A stretch of 64,000 nucleotides of DNA from Mycolicibacterium llatzerense (lineage in GTDB: Bacteria; Actinomycetota; Actinomycetes; Mycobacteriales; Mycobacteriaceae): contig NZ_JXST01000014.1 of the NCBI RefSeq assembly GCF_000878195.1, positions 1 to 64,000 of the forward strand, read 5' to 3'. Below are positions 44,418-57,038 of the stretch, piece by piece. The position numbers and the translations under genes are program-made. Positions within the stretch are counted from its first letter, which is position 1. The number at the start of each line of letters is the position of its first letter. The notes under the pieces are model-generated. The model saw only the letters and a list, made by a program, of their open reading frames with translations. It ran no database searches and was not told where the DNA came from.

Positions 44418-45992
44418 TTACAGCGGGGTCAGGCCGTGCTTGCGGGCAATGCGGTCGTGCTTCTGCTTGTCGCGCAACAACTTCAGCGACTTGCGCAGCA
44501 GCAGCCGGGATTCGTGCGGCTGGATGACCGCGTCGATGTAACCGCGCTCTGCCGCCGTCCACGGGATCGCCAAGTTGGCGTTGTAACCCTCGATGAAGTC
44601 GGCCTTGATCTTCTGCACCTCAGGCGCCGTCGGATCGGGGAAGCGCTTCACCAGCAGCTGCGCGGCGCCCTGCGCGCCGATCACCGCAATACGGGCAGTG
44701 GGCCAGGCAAAGTTCAGGTCAGCCGTGAGCTGCTTCGAGCCCATGACCGCATAGCCACCGCCGTAGGCCTTGCGGATCACGAACGTCACCTTCGGCACGT
44801 CGGCCTCGACGATGGCGTTGAAGAAGCGGCCACCGCGCTTGATGATGCCGCCGGTCTCCTCGGCGACACCGGGCAGCGCGCCCGGGGTGTCGACGACGAA
44901 AACCAAAGGCAGGTTGAAGGAGTCGCAGAACCGGATGAACCCGGCCGCCTTGTCGGAGGCCTCGTTACCGATCGCACCCGCCATGAACAGCGGCTGGTTG
45001 GCGATGACGCCGACCGGCCGGCCGTCGACCCGCGCGAACGCGGTGATCATCTCCGGGGCGCGCTGGTCGGCGATCTCGAAGATGTCGCCGTCGTCGAACA
45101 TGCGGAGCAGGATGTCGTGCATGTCGTAGCCGGCGTTGTCGGCGTCCGGCACGATCTTGTCCAGCTCGAAGTCGCTCGGGGTGAGCTCGGGCTCCAGACC
45201 CGGGTTGACGATCGGCGGAGAGTCCCAGGTGTTGGCCGGCAGGAAGCTCAGGTAGTCACGGACGTACTGGAAGGCGGCAGCTTCGTCCTCGACCACCTTG
45301 TGGATGTTGCCGCGCTGCGCCTGCACGTCCGCGCCACCGAGCTCGTCGAAGGAGACGTCCTCGCCGGTGACGTCCTTGATGACGTCCGGCCCGGTGATGA
45401 ACATGTAGCCCTGGTCGCGGACGGCCACCAGCAGGTCGGTCTGGATCGGCGAATACACCGCACCACCGGCGCACTTGCCCAGGATGATCGAGATCTCCGG
45501 CACGGTGCCGCGGAGCATCTCGTGCCGGCGGCCCAGCTCGGCGTACCACGCCAGCGACGTCACAGCGTCCTGGATGCGGGCGCCGGCGGAGTCATTGATG
45601 CCGATGATCGGGCAGCCGACCATGGCCACCCACTCCATGAGCTTGGCGACCTTGCGGCCGAACATCTCGCCGACCGAGCCCTGGAACACCGTCTGGTCGT
45701 GACTGAAGACCGCGACCGGGCGGCCGTCGATGGTGGCGTGGCCGGTCACCACACCGTCTCCGTACAACGCGTTCGGGTCGCCGGGCGTCTTGGCCAGCGC
45801 GCCGATCTCGAAGAAGCTGCCCGGGTCGACGAGCGCGTGGATGCGGGCGCGAGCCGAAGGGATGCCCTTCTTGTCGCGGCGCGCCTTGGCCTTCTCGTCG
45901 CCGGGATCGGCTGCCCGCTCCAGCTTTTCGCGAAGCTCGGCGAGCTTCTCAGCCGTGGTGGAAGGGCTGCGCGTTTCGGTAACTTCGGTCAC
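44418..45992 (-). CDS. accD4: Acyl-CoA carboxylase beta subunit AccD4
   Basis: A 524-aa carboxyltransferase that makes the carboxylated alpha-branch acyl-CoA for mycolic acid condensation by Pks13. The N- and C-terminal carboxyltransferase halves are complete, with the acyl-CoA binding turns in [13 protein letters not shown] and [10 protein letters not shown] and the second-half motif [15 protein letters not shown]. Length matches M. tuberculosis AccD4 (522 aa). It lies 10 bp after pks13 in the same direction, in the conserved fadD32-pks13-accD4 order. Confidence 0.96.
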   Translation of the reverse strand: MTEVTETRSPSTTAEKLAELREKLERAADPGDEKAKARRDKKGIPSARARIHALVDPGSFFEIGALAKTPGDPNALYGDGVVTGHATIDGRPVAVFSHDQTVFQGSVGEMFGRKVAKLMEWVAMVGCPIIGINDSAGARIQDAVTSLAWYAELGRRHEMLRGTVPEISIILGKCAGGAVYSPIQTDLLVAVRDQGYMFITGPDVIKDVTGEDVSFDELGGADVQAQRGNIHKVVEDEAAAFQYVRDYLSFLPANTWDSPPIVNPGLEPELTPSDFELDKIVPDADNAGYDMHDILLRMFDDGDIFEIADQRAPEMITAFARVDGRPVGVIANQPLFMAGAIGNEASDKAAGFIRFCDSFNLPLVFVVDTPGALPGVAEETGGIIKRGGRFFNAIVEADVPKVTFVIRKAYGGGYAVMGSKQLTADLNFAWPTARIAVIGAQGAAQLLVKRFPDPTAPEVQKIKADFIEGYNANLAIPWTAAERGYIDAVIQPHESRLLLRKSLKLLRDKQKHDRIARKHGLTPL

Positions 45993-46002
45993 GGTTCTCC
46001 TA

Positions 46003-49000
46003 CTACTTCCCGGCCTGGATCTCGTTGATGGCTTGGCTCATGTGCGCCCCCACCTTGGCAATGTACGGCTCGTCAATCGCCTGGATGTGCTCGCCGCCGA
46101 TATTCACGACCTCCAAACCGGAGGCGAACTCACCCCAGCCGCCGTCAGGCTGGCGGGTGGCATATGCGGGTTCGAACACGATCGCGTCGTCGTGGTAGCG
46201 GTCAGCCATGTAGAGCACGACATGGCCGTCGTACGGCTGGATGTCGATGGTGTCCAGCGCGCGGTTGTCGAGATACGACGTGCGCTGGTGCTCGATGATT
46301 CCGCCAGGAATCTGCACTCCGCTCTGCGCGACGATGTCCAGCACGAACTTCACCTGGCCCTCATCGTCGAGCTTCTCCAGTTCCTCGTACGGAATCTCCG
46401 GAACCTCGACGTTGAAGGTGCGCTCGGCGAAGCGGGCGTACCGATCCCAGCGTGCCCGCATGCCGGCCTGGGTCTTGTCGATCGGCACACCGGGCCGGAC
46501 ACAGTCGATCAGCCCGACGTACCGGACGTCGGCGCCTGCCTGCTTGAGGCCGATCGCGCACGCGTAGGCCAGCGCCCCACCCAGCGACCAGCCGGCCAGG
46601 ACGAACGGGCCCTTGTGCATCGCCAGCAGCTTGGGCACGTACTCGGCAGCGCGCTCCTCGATGGAACCCTCGACGCGCTCGATGCCGTAGACCGGGATGT
46701 CCTCCGGCAGGCGCTTCAACAGCGGCTCGTAGACCACCGTCGATCCACCGGCAGGGTGGAAGACGAACAGTGGCACCGCAGGGCCACCCTCCTTCGCCGG
46801 CCGCAGCGTACGGACGAACCCGTCGACCACGCCGTCCTCCAGCTGATCACGCACGATCGTGGACAGCTGCTCGATCGTCTTGGCCGAGCGCACCTGCTCG
46901 ACCGTCACGATGCCCTCGGCGCGCTCGGAGAGCCGCTCGGACAGCTTGGTGGCGATCGCATCGTCGACGGCGGGCAGCTCGTTGAAGATGCCGCCGGGCG
47001 ACTTGCCGGTGACGATCGCCCACGTCGCGAAGGTGACCCGCTCAGCCGCGTCGCGCGGTGGCACGTCTGCGCCCAGCGCCTCGGTGACCGCCTCCTGCGT
47101 GAGCACCTTGGCCGCAGCCGCAGCCGCGGTCGCCTGGCTCGCGCCGGCGGGTCCCGACGGGTTGGTCGGCGGCGGCGGGACGGCCGGGCCGGACGGGTTC
47201 GTGGGCGGCGCCGGAATCTCCAGCGCGGCAGCGGCATCCGTGGCGATCTCGACTGCCGGCTTCGCCTCGTCCTTGACAGCCAAGGGATGGCCTGCCTCGG
47301 CCAGCTTGGCCTCCAGCTCGGCGACGGTCGTTGCGCCACCCAGCATTTCGGCCTGTGCGGCGGCGATCTCCTCGGAGCTCTGCCCCTTCTGCGCCTCGGC
47401 GAGCTGGTCGACCTCGTCGCGGTGCTCGATCGCGTACTCGATCAGCTTCTGCACCGCGAACAGGTTGGCGTCGCGGACCGCGGTCAACTGGATCGGCGGC
47501 AGGTCGAAGTCGTACTCGACGCGGTTCTTGATCCGGACCGCCATCAGCGAGTCCAGACCCAGCTCGATCAGCGGCACCTCCCACGGCAGGTCCTCGGGCT
47601 CGTAGCCCATGGCGCCACCGACGATGGCACCCAACCGGTCCGCGATGGTCTCGCCGGAATCCGGCGACCACTTCTTGAAGCCGGCGGCCAGGCCCGCGCC
47701 TGCAGTCAGATCGTCCTGCAGGATGGCGGCGTCATCTTCGACGGGTTCCGGTGCGGCGACGGCGGTTTCGGCCACCGCAGCGCCGACGGCCGCGGGCAGC
47801 GCCGTACCGCCGAGCGCGACCGGCAGAGCCGCGCCGTCACCGCCGCGGCTGACGACCGCGTCGTAGACGAGGGTAAAGGACTCGCCCATGCGGGCGTGCA
47901 CCTGCACCGTGCCGCCACCGGGGTGGCGGGTCAGCGTGGTGACCAGGCGGGCACCCTCACCCGGAATGGCGCGCTGCTCGAAGGCGGCCACCCGGGCGTC
48001 CGGAAGCACCTGTGCGGCAGCGGCTTTCACCAGATCAGACAGTGCGGCAGCGTCGACCTCGCCGCGCGGGCCGTACTCCCACACGTGGCGGCCGTCCGGC
48101 GTCGCGACATGGCTACCCGGCGCGATGGCCGAGCTGTCGGCGGTGAAGTGTGCGTCCAGCCAGTGCGGCTTGCGCTTGAAGCGCGTCGGCGGGATCGGCG
48201 CGTAGTCGGTCGCCGGATCCTCGGCGGGCGAGAACAGCGTCCGGAAGTCCAGGTCATGGCCGTGCACGAACAGCTGAGCCATGGCGTTGGTCATGGAGTC
48301 GACCTCGTCCTGCTTGCGGGCGAGGGTCGGGATCAGCTGACCGTCGTGCAGACCGGCCGACATGGTGGTGAGCCCAACCTGCATGAGCGCCACCGGATTC
48401 GGGGCCAGCTCCAGGAACGTGGTGTGACCGTTGTCGACGGCGTTGCGGATGCCGTGGGTGAAGTAGACGCTGTGGCGCAGCCCCTTCTTCCAGTACTCGA
48501 CATCGTGGATCGGATCGCTGCCGGCGCGCAGGAAGCTGCCCTCGTGGACCGTCGAGTAGTAGCCGGTGGCCAGCGGCTGCGGCTCGATGCCCTGGATTTC
48601 CGCCAACAGCTCGCCGAGCAGCGGGTCCATCTGCTGCGTGTGGCTGGCGCCCTTGGTCTGCATCTTGCGGGCGAACTTGCCCTCGGCTTCGGCCCGGGCG
48701 ATGATCGCGTCGACCTGCTCCGGCGGGCCGCCGATGACGGTCTGGGTCGGGGCGGCGTAGACGCACACCTCGAGGCCCGGGAAGTCGGCGAAGACCGTCT
48801 TGATCTCCTCGGCCGAGTACTCGACCAGTGCCATCAGGCGGATGTACTCGCCGAACAGCATGGCCTCGCCCTCACCCATGAGGTGGGCGCGCGAGCAGAT
48901 CGTGCGGGTGGCGTCGGCCAGCGAGAGGCCACCGGAGAAGTACGCCGCTGCCGCTTCACCGAGCGACTGGCCAACCACCGCACCGGGTTTCGCACCGTGC

Positions 49001-51444
49001 GCCTTCAGCAGCTCGCCGAGCGCGATCTGCAGGGCGAAGATCACCGTCTGGACGACCTCGATGGGGTATTCGCAGGTCTCGTTGGTGTAGTCGATGGCGT
49101 CATCGAGGATCAGCTCGACAACTGAGTAGCCGCGCTCGTCCTGGATGTGGGCGTCGACCTTGTTGATCCACTCCGCGAAGATCGGATCGTTCAGGTACAG
49201 GCTCTTGCCCATCTTGCGGTGCTGCGCACCGAATCCGGCCAGCACCCACACCGGGCCGTTGGTGACGGGGCCATCGGCGGCCAGCACCAGCGGGTTCTGC
49301 TTGCCCTCGGCCAGCGCACGCAGACCCTTGACCGCTTCGTCGTGGTCGTGCGCCAAAATCACTGCGCGCGAACGGCCGTGGTTACGCCGCGACAGCGAGC
49401 GACCGATGGACTCCAGCGAATAGGACCGGCCCGCCTCGCTGTCGATCCAGTCCGCCAGCTCAGCAGCAGCGGACTTCTTGCGCGAGGTCAGGAAGCCCGA
49501 AACTGCCAGCGGCACAATGCGCTTGACGGGCTCGGCCGTCTCGCCAGCCGCCCGCTCAATTTCAATGAGCTCCAGCGCCCGCTCGGTCAGACCGGGGAGC
49601 TCGGGCTCGTCGTCGGTCTCGTAGCCGTAGAAATCCGCGTCGCCACGCTTGTCGTCTTCATCGTCGATGAACTCGCCGTACTCGTCCATCTTGACGCCGC
49701 CGACGTACACGGCATTGGCGCCATCCGACGACTTTTCCTCAGCCACAACCTCTTTGGGCTCCGGCTCGACGAGGTCGCTGGGCAGCACCTGGCGCATGAC
49801 CAGGTGGGCGTTGGCGCCACCGAAACCGAAACCGGACACCCCGGCGACGGCGTGACCGCTGTAGCGCGGCCAGTCCGACAGCTCGGCGTTGACCTTGAGG
49901 TTTTCCTTGTCGAAGTCGATGTACGGGTTGGGGCCCGCGTAGTTGATCGAGGCGGGCAGCTTGTCGTGGTACAGCGCCAGCGTCATCTTCGCGACGCTCG
50001 CCGCACCCGCGGCCGACTCCAGGTGTCCCACATTGGATTTCACAGCACCCAGCAGCGCCGGCTTGTCGGCGGCGCGGCCACGGCCCACGACGCGGCCGAG
50101 CGCGTCGGCCTCGATCGGGTCACCCAGGATGGTGCCGGTGCCGTGCGCCTCGATGTAGTCGACGGTCTTGGGGTCGATGCCGGCGTCCTTGTAGGCCTTG
50201 CGCAGCACCGCTTCCTGAGCATCAGGGTTGGGGGCCAGCATGCCGTTGGAACGGCCGTCATGGTTGATGGCCGAACCGGCGATGATGGCGAGAATCTCGT
50301 CACCGTCGCGGCGGGCGTCGGCGACGCGCTTGAGCACGACCATGCCGCCACCCTCGGAACGGGCGTAGCCGTCGGCGTCCGAGCTGAACGACTTGATGCG
50401 GCCGTCCGGCGCCAGGACGCCGCCGACCATGTCGAAGCCGACCGTCACCATCGGGGTCACCAGGGCGTTGACGCCACCGGCCACGACGACGTCGGCCTCG
50501 CCGGAGCGCAGCGCCTTCACGCCCTCGTGCATCGCGACGAGCGACGAGGAACACGCGGTGTCGATGGTCATCGACGGCCCACGGAAGTCGAAGAAATACG
50601 AAACCCGGTTGGCGATGATGGAGCTCGCGGTGCCGGTGATGGCGTACGGGTGCGTGATCGACGGGTCGGAGACCGACAGGAAGCTGTAGTCGTTGGTCGA
50701 GCTGCCGACGAATACACCGACCGCCTCACCGCGCAGCGCCGACGCCGGGATGCGGGCGAATTCCAGTGCTTCCCAGGTCAATTCGAGCGCCATCCGCTGC
50801 TGCGGATCGATGTTGTCGGCTTCCATCTTGGCCAGCGCGAAGAACTCGGCGTCGAAGCCCTTGATGTCCGACAGGTACCCACCGCGGGTGCGGGCCTGCG
50901 CCACGCGTTCGGCGATCCGCGGCTCGGCCAGGAACTCTTCCCAGCGGCCCTCGGGCAGATCGGTGATGGCGTCGCGGCCTTCCAGCAGCGCCTGCCACAT
51001 CTCGTCGGGGGTGTTCATGTCACCCGGGAAGCGGGTGGCCAGACCGACGACCGCGATGTTCATCGCGTCGTCGTCGGCGTCGCGGGACCAGTCCTCGGCG
51101 TTCGCGGCGGCGGTGTCCACCTCCGGCTCGCCCTCGACGATCACCTGCGCCAGCGTCTCGATGGTCGGGTGCCGGAACAACACCGTCGCGTTCAGCGTGA
51201 CCCCGGTGAGGTCCTCGAGATCGCTGGCCATGGCCACGCCGTCGCGCGAGGACAGGCCGAGTTCGACCAGCGGGGTGCTCTCGTCGATCGAGTCCGGCGA
51301 CTGACCGGTGGCCTTCGCGACCGCGTTGCGCAGCCAGTCACGCACCTCCGGCACGGACATGCCGTTGGCGCGCGACACAGGCGCGCTGTCACCCTCCTGC
51401 GGCGAAGTGTCGAGTTCGTTCGAATTGTCTTCGGTGTCAGTCAT
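46003..51444 (-). CDS. pks13: Mycolic-acid polyketide synthase Pks13
   Basis: A 1813-aa type I synthase that condenses two fatty acyl chains into the beta-keto mycolate precursor. Domain order is ACP1 (attachment Ser in ELGLSSRDG, about residue 66), ketosynthase (Cys in [10 protein letters not shown]), acyltransferase ([10 protein letters not shown]), ACP2 (ELGLDSLMA) and thioesterase (AGWSLGG). It is about 80 residues longer than M. tuberculosis Pks13 (1733 aa); part of the excess is a Pro/Ala linker between ACP2 and TE. ATG at 51444 is preferred to GTG 51450. The chain starter comes from FadD32 next door and the extender from AccD4. Confidence 0.96.
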   Translation of the reverse strand: MTDTEDNSNELDTSPQEGDSAPVSRANGMSVPEVRDWLRNAVAKATGQSPDSIDESTPLVELGLSSRDGVAMASDLEDLTGVTLNATVLFRHPTIETLAQVIVEGEPEVDTAAANAEDWSRDADDDAMNIAVVGLATRFPGDMNTPDEMWQALLEGRDAITDLPEGRWEEFLAEPRIAERVAQARTRGGYLSDIKGFDAEFFALAKMEADNIDPQQRMALELTWEALEFARIPASALRGEAVGVFVGSSTNDYSFLSVSDPSITHPYAITGTASSIIANRVSYFFDFRGPSMTIDTACSSSLVAMHEGVKALRSGEADVVVAGGVNALVTPMVTVGFDMVGGVLAPDGRIKSFSSDADGYARSEGGGMVVLKRVADARRDGDEILAIIAGSAINHDGRSNGMLAPNPDAQEAVLRKAYKDAGIDPKTVDYIEAHGTGTILGDPIEADALGRVVGRGRAADKPALLGAVKSNVGHLESAAGAASVAKMTLALYHDKLPASINYAGPNPYIDFDKENLKVNAELSDWPRYSGHAVAGVSGFGFGGANAHLVMRQVLPSDLVEPEPKEVVAEEKSSDGANAVYVGGVKMDEYGEFIDDEDDKRGDADFYGYETDDEPELPGLTERALELIEIERAAGETAEPVKRIVPLAVSGFLTSRKKSAAAELADWIDSEAGRSYSLESIGRSLSRRNHGRSRAVILAHDHDEAVKGLRALAEGKQNPLVLAADGPVTNGPVWVLAGFGAQHRKMGKSLYLNDPIFAEWINKVDAHIQDERGYSVVELILDDAIDYTNETCEYPIEVVQTVIFALQIALGELLKAHGAKPGAVVGQSLGEAAAAYFSGGLSLADATRTICSRAHLMGEGEAMLFGEYIRLMALVEYSAEEIKTVFADFPGLEVCVYAAPTQTVIGGPPEQVDAIIARAEAEGKFARKMQTKGASHTQQMDPLLGELLAEIQGIEPQPLATGYYSTVHEGSFLRAGSDPIHDVEYWKKGLRHSVYFTHGIRNAVDNGHTTFLELAPNPVALMQVGLTTMSAGLHDGQLIPTLARKQDEVDSMTNAMAQLFVHGHDLDFRTLFSPAEDPATDYAPIPPTRFKRKPHWLDAHFTADSSAIAPGSHVATPDGRHVWEYGPRGEVDAAALSDLVKAAAAQVLPDARVAAFEQRAIPGEGARLVTTLTRHPGGGTVQVHARMGESFTLVYDAVVSRGGDGAALPVALGGTALPAAVGAAVAETAVAAPEPVEDDAAILQDDLTAGAGLAAGFKKWSPDSGETIADRLGAIVGGAMGYEPEDLPWEVPLIELGLDSLMAVRIKNRVEYDFDLPPIQLTAVRDANLFAVQKLIEYAIEHRDEVDQLAEAQKGQSSEEIAAAQAEMLGGATTVAELEAKLAEAGHPLAVKDEAKPAVEIATDAAAALEIPAPPTNPSGPAVPPPPTNPSGPAGASQATAAAAAAKVLTQEAVTEALGADVPPRDAAERVTFATWAIVTGKSPGGIFNELPAVDDAIATKLSERLSERAEGIVTVEQVRSAKTIEQLSTIVRDQLEDGVVDGFVRTLRPAKEGGPAVPLFVFHPAGGSTVVYEPLLKRLPEDIPVYGIERVEGSIEERAAEYVPKLLAMHKGPFVLAGWSLGGALAYACAIGLKQAGADVRYVGLIDCVRPGVPIDKTQAGMRARWDRYARFAERTFNVEVPEIPYEELEKLDDEGQVKFVLDIVAQSGVQIPGGIIEHQRTSYLDNRALDTIDIQPYDGHVVLYMADRYHDDAIVFEPAYATRQPDGGWGEFASGLEVVNIGGEHIQAIDEPYIAKVGAHMSQAINEIQAGK

Positions 51445-51500
51445 TTTCACTGTTCACTTTCGCCGCCGGACGGGATGGTTCGGGCCCGGGATAGAGGAGT

Positions 51501-53393
51501 TCAGTTCAGATCGTCGGGGAACGCGTTGGCCACCTTGCCGCTGCGCAGCGTGCCGTCCAGGTAAGCCGAACGGGTGGCGCGGCGGCCGATCTTGCCGCTG
51601 GAGGTACGCGGGATGGCGCCGGCCGCGGTCAGCACCACGTCGCGCACGGTGACGCCGTGGCGCACCGCGATGGCCGCGCGGATGTCGTCGATGATCGGCT
51701 GAATCTCCAACTTGTGGGCACCGGCGGCGCGCTCGCCGACGATGACCAGCTGTTCGGAGGTGTCGTCTTTGTCGCGCTTGAGGCCGGAGTGCGCGTCGGC
51801 GAAGACCTCGTCGGGCAGCTGGTTGGCCGGCACCGAGAACGCCGCCACGTAGCCGACGCGCAGTGCCTTGCTGGCCTCCTGCGCCGAGTACTCGAGGTCC
51901 TGCGGGTAGTGGTTACGGCCGTCGACGATGACCAGGTCCTTGACGCGGCCGGTGATGTACAGCTCGCCGTCGTGGTAGGCGCCGTAGTCGCCGGTGCGCA
52001 CCCAGGTGGCACTGTCTTCCGCACCCTCGGCGTGCGACGGGCTGGTGCGCGACTTAAGGGTGTTCTGGAAGGTCTCGATGGTCTCTTCGGGCTTGCCCCA
52101 GTAGCCGGTGCCCATGTTGGCGCCGCTGATCCAGATCTCGCCGATCTGGCCGTCGGGCAGCTCGGTGGCGGTCTCGGCGTCCACGATGACGGCCCACTCG
52201 TCCACACCGATCTTGCCGGCACCGGCCTGGGCGACCGCCTTCGGCGAGTCGTCCGGGACCACCACGAAGGTGCCGGTGTTGAGGCAGTCGCGGTCCACCG
52301 ACACAATGGTCGGCTCCGCGGCGGATGGGGTCGTCGACACCATCAGCGTGGCCTCGGCCAGGCCGTACGAGGGCTTGATGGCCTTGGACGGGAAGCCGAA
52401 CGGGCCGAAGGCCTCGTTGAACCGGCGCACGGTCGCGGCCGAGATCGGCTCGCTGCCGTTCAGCACGGCCTTGACGTTGGACAAATCGATGGAGCCGGGG
52501 CCTTCCTTCGGCACACCGCGGGCCGCGGCGTGATCGAAGGCGAAGTTCGGGGCCACCGAGATGACGCCACCGGTGTCGGTGTCCTTGCGGGCCATCTCAC
52601 GGATCCAGCGCTCCGGCCGGCGCACGAAGGCCGCGGGCGTCATGAAGGTGAAGCTGTGCCCGATCATCGGTGCGATCAGCGCGGTGATCAGACCCATGTC
52701 GTGGAAGAACGGCAGCCAGGACAGGCCGCGGTCGCCCTCTTCGCCCTCCAGCGCGTCGACGACCTGGACCACGTTGGTAGCCAGGTTCATGTGGGTGATC
52801 TGCACGCCGGTCGGGATGCGGGTCGAGCCCGAGGTGTACTGCAGGTAGGCGACGGTGTTCTCGTCGATGTCGTCGAACGGGATCCAGGTGGCAGCGACCT
52901 CTTCCGGCACCGCGTCGACCGCGATGACGCGCGGACGCTCGTTGGCCGGGCGGCTGCGGAAGAATTTGCGCACGCCTTCGGCAGCAGCCGTGGTGGTCAG
53001 GATGGCCGACGGCTTGCAGTCGTCCAGGACCGCATGCAGGCGGCCGACGTGGCCCGGCTCGGACGGGTCGAACAGCGGCACGGCGATGCGGCCGGCGTAC
53101 ATGGCGCCGTACATCGCGACGAGGTAGTCCAGGTTCTGCGGGCACAGGATCGCGACGCGGTCGCCGACCTGGGTGACCTGCTGCAGGCGCGCGGCCACCG
53201 CCTTGTTGCGGGCGCTGAACTCGGCCCAGTTCAGATCGCGGGCGACGCCGTCGCGCTCGGTGGAGAAGTCCAGGAACCGGAACGCCAGTCGGCCACCACG
53301 GACCTTCGCCCAGCGCTCGACGTGTCCGACGATGCTCGCGTTGTCCGGGAAGCTGATCTTCCCGTTCTTGATGAACGGGTTGTGGAACGCCAT
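51501..53393 (-). CDS. fadD32: Fatty-acyl-AMP ligase FadD32
   Basis: A 630-aa adenylating enzyme that activates the meromycolic chain as acyl-AMP and loads it on Pks13 ACP1. The AMP-binding motif is [16 protein letters not shown], followed by the ATP motifs [10 protein letters not shown] and [19 protein letters not shown], and a C-terminal lysine motif near [17 protein letters not shown] at 53393 has AGGAG upstream. Located 56 bp before pks13, in the same operon. Confidence 0.95.
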   Translation of the reverse strand: MAFHNPFIKNGKISFPDNASIVGHVERWAKVRGGRLAFRFLDFSTERDGVARDLNWAEFSARNKAVAARLQQVTQVGDRVAILCPQNLDYLVAMYGAMYAGRIAVPLFDPSEPGHVGRLHAVLDDCKPSAILTTTAAAEGVRKFFRSRPANERPRVIAVDAVPEEVAATWIPFDDIDENTVAYLQYTSGSTRIPTGVQITHMNLATNVVQVVDALEGEEGDRGLSWLPFFHDMGLITALIAPMIGHSFTFMTPAAFVRRPERWIREMARKDTDTGGVISVAPNFAFDHAAARGVPKEGPGSIDLSNVKAVLNGSEPISAATVRRFNEAFGPFGFPSKAIKPSYGLAEATLMVSTTPSAAEPTIVSVDRDCLNTGTFVVVPDDSPKAVAQAGAGKIGVDEWAVIVDAETATELPDGQIGEIWISGANMGTGYWGKPEETIETFQNTLKSRTSPSHAEGAEDSATWVRTGDYGAYHDGELYITGRVKDLVIVDGRNHYPQDLEYSAQEASKALRVGYVAAFSVPANQLPDEVFADAHSGLKRDKDDTSEQLVIVGERAAGAHKLEIQPIIDDIRAAIAVRHGVTVRDVVLTAAGAIPRTSSGKIGRRATRSAYLDGTLRSGKVANAFPDDLN

Positions 53394-53612
53394 CAAAATC
53401 TCCTGTCACAGCCTGCCGCGCTGGCTACGTCGTGTGCGGCCAGTCACGCCAAATCCCGGCAAATGGTACCGGGCAGTAGCGATATGCCACCCCAAGATGC
53501 ACCGGTCAATGATAAGGCCGTGCTCTTAGCTATCTCTTAATGTTAGGTGACGCGTATTCGCAGGCCAAATCACCCCACCGATTTTGTACTCGCCAGTAGC
53601 CAACCTGTGATG

Positions 53613-54632
53613 TCAGCCGTGTTTGGGATGCGGCGCGTTGTCCACCAACTGCTTGGCCCAGTCCAGCGTCCACTGTGTCGAGGTCTGGCCGTCGAGGGTC
53701 CAGAACTGCGGGGTGTTGTACAGCGCGTGCACCGGTCCCGCGGCGCTGCCGGACAGGGTGGCGAGCGTGCTGGGCAGGTTGACGACGTTGAACGCCTCGG
53801 TCGGCGCGGCGCAGATCAGGTCGCCCTTTCCGCAGATCTCGTTGACCCGGTCGTTGAGCTCACCGAAGCCACCGACGCGCGGTCCCGTCATGTTCAGGCC
53901 GAGCATCCCGAGCGGCAGTTCGTGCAGCGTGATCTCGGCGCCCTGCCCCGGCGGGTTCGGGCCGACGTCCTTGCCGACGTTGGGCTGGCGCCGGCCGTCG
54001 GCGATCAGCGTCACGCCGAGCACCAGGTCCTGGTCGATGGGACCGCGCCCGTTGCCGATGTCACTGGCGATGTCTCCGGCGATGACCGCGCCCTGGGAGA
54101 AGCCGATGATCACGAAGCTGGTCAGCGGGCATTTCTCGTTGATCGCTGCTATCTGCTCTACGGCCTTCTTCTTGCCCTCTTCGCGGCTGTCGTTGTACGA
54201 CATCTGGTTGTCCGCGGCCAGCGGGTTATGGAACTGCGCGGTGTAGGGCACCGTGTACTGGGCCAGCCGGTCGGCACCGAAATCCTGGCCGAGCGGATTG
54301 CTCACGTTCAGCAGCAGCGCGATCGGGAACGACGGCGTCGGGTTCAGCGGGTCGAGCACCCGCGACGACTCCCAGGTACCCGGGATCGAGATCAGCTGCA
54401 CATCGGGGCAATCGGCCGACTGGTAGGCCGGCCGCGGCTTGGACGGCTTCGTCGTGGGCCCTGAGGTCGGTCCTGAGGTGGGCGGCAGCGCCGTTGGAGG
54501 CCCGGGAATCTCGCCCGGCTGACGCAGCCACACCACGATCGCGAAGGCGACCACGATGACCAGCAGTGCTACAGCGCCCGCCGCGGCGATGGCAAGGATG
54601 CGGTGGCGGCGACGCCGATTGTTGGTGGCCAT
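53613..54632 (-). CDS. Cutinase-like envelope hydrolase (Rv3802c type)
   Basis: A 339-aa protein with an N-terminal membrane anchor ([25 protein letters not shown]) followed by a Pro/Thr-rich linker and a cutinase-like hydrolase domain from about residue 70. The nucleophile motif is IGFSQGAVI, and a late His is in [11 protein letters not shown]. In M. tuberculosis Rv3802c is an essential phospholipase/thioesterase of the mycolate locus, encoded between fadD32 and fbpD as here. Length is near the 336 residues of that protein. The substrate is inferred from the homologue. Confidence 0.9.
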   Translation of the reverse strand: MATNNRRRRHRILAIAAAGAVALLVIVVAFAIVVWLRQPGEIPGPPTALPPTSGPTSGPTTKPSKPRPAYQSADCPDVQLISIPGTWESSRVLDPLNPTPSFPIALLLNVSNPLGQDFGADRLAQYTVPYTAQFHNPLAADNQMSYNDSREEGKKKAVEQIAAINEKCPLTSFVIIGFSQGAVIAGDIASDIGNGRGPIDQDLVLGVTLIADGRRQPNVGKDVGPNPPGQGAEITLHELPLGMLGLNMTGPRVGGFGELNDRVNEICGKGDLICAAPTEAFNVVNLPSTLATLSGSAAGPVHALYNTPQFWTLDGQTSTQWTLDWAKQLVDNAPHPKHG

Positions 54633-54749
54633 GTGGTGTGAGGTTCTCCCGCTTGCAGAGTCGATCCGGTTGCGATCCGAATGTACTCAGCGCTCGTCAC
54701 GTCGAGGTCACGCCGACGGGTTCCGTCGGCAAGATCACTCCGGTGCGAG

Positions 54750-55655
54750 CTAGCGGATGACGCTCACCAACTCGCCCGACATGGCGCCGAGCTGACCGCT
54801 CCAGCTGCCCCAGTCATGCTGCGGGCCGTCCGGGAAGTCGAAGTGCCCGTTGTGGCCGCCGACGCTGCGGTAATGCGCGTAGAACGCCCGGTTGCTGCCC
54901 TGAGCCTGGTCGCAGTAGCCGATCATGGCCGCCGGGTCACTGCAGGTCACCGTCGACGGGCTGAACACCCAGATCCGGGTGTTGTTCTGGTTCAGCAGGC
55001 TGACGTGCACATCGGGGTCGTGCCACTTCCAGCGGCCCAGCTGCGGGGCGCCCCACATGCCGTAGGTGTCCACGCCACCGAACTCCCGCATCCCGGCGGT
55101 GATCGCGCCGTTGAACGTCGTCGACGACGGGGTCAGGAAGCCCGAGAGCGAGCCGGCGAAGCGGAACCGGTCGGGGTGGAACTCGGCCAGCGACAACGCG
55201 GCGGTGCCGCCCTGGGCCGCACCGACCACACCGTGGCCGTTCGGGGCCAGACCCTTGGTCGCGGCCAGATAGTCCGGGAGCTCCTGGCTCAGGAAGGTCT
55301 CCCACTGCTTGGAGCCGTCCTGCTCCCAGTTGGTGTAGAAGCTGAACGCGCCACCGGCCGGGGCCACGACAGAGATGCCCTTACCGGCCAGCGTGCCCAT
55401 GGCATTGCCGGCGGTGACCCAGTTGCTGACATCCGGGCCGGCGTTGAAGGCATCGAGGAGGAAGACCGCGTGCGGACCGCCGGCCTGGAACGACACCGGG
55501 ATATCCCGGCCCATCGCGGCAGAGGGCACCATCAACGTCTCCACACCCGCAGCGTGGGCGGTCCCGGCGCCCGTCAGCATGCCGCCGGCGAGCACCACAG
55601 CAGCCGCGGTGGCGGCCATCGTCCGGAACATCCCCCGCATTGCCTGCAGCCCCAT
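54750..55655 (-). CDS. fbpD: MPT51/FbpD, non-catalytic Ag85-like protein
   Basis: A 301-aa secreted protein with signal peptide (MFRTMAATAAAVVLAGGMLTGAGTAHAA). It has the antigen 85 fold but not its nucleophile: where Ag85 has GLSMAGS, this protein reads VVGAAQGGTAAL. It therefore should not transfer mycolate, as known for MPT51; it is thought to bind carbohydrate or fibronectin. The ATG at 55655 was selected because GGTGAGG precedes it. Sits upstream of the cutinase-like gene, in the order of Rv3803c/Rv3802c. Confidence 0.92.
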   Translation of the reverse strand: MGLQAMRGMFRTMAATAAAVVLAGGMLTGAGTAHAAGVETLMVPSAAMGRDIPVSFQAGGPHAVFLLDAFNAGPDVSNWVTAGNAMGTLAGKGISVVAPAGGAFSFYTNWEQDGSKQWETFLSQELPDYLAATKGLAPNGHGVVGAAQGGTAALSLAEFHPDRFRFAGSLSGFLTPSSTTFNGAITAGMREFGGVDTYGMWGAPQLGRWKWHDPDVHVSLLNQNNTRIWVFSPSTVTCSDPAAMIGYCDQAQGSNRAFYAHYRSVGGHNGHFDFPDGPQHDWGSWSGQLGAMSGELVSVIR

Positions 55656-55873
55656 AACCAACCTCACCTGTCGTGTGTCGTCCGAGCGTCTGAACCCGCG
55701 TTGTAGTGAACCACATCACCTCGACAGATGGTGACCGAACAATGGGAGGGAACGTTGCCAGCGGCCGGGGTGATATGCGTCTACCCGGACACAAACGACT
55801 GGCGGCGACGACCTGTGAAGGTCGCCGCCGCCAGTGCGAGTTGTTGCCGGAGGATTTACCTCAGGATCAGGGC

Positions 55874-57001
<1,128 letters not shown>

Positions 57002-57038
57002 CTACGCTTCAGGCCGTGACAGCGCTCATGCGCCGAAA

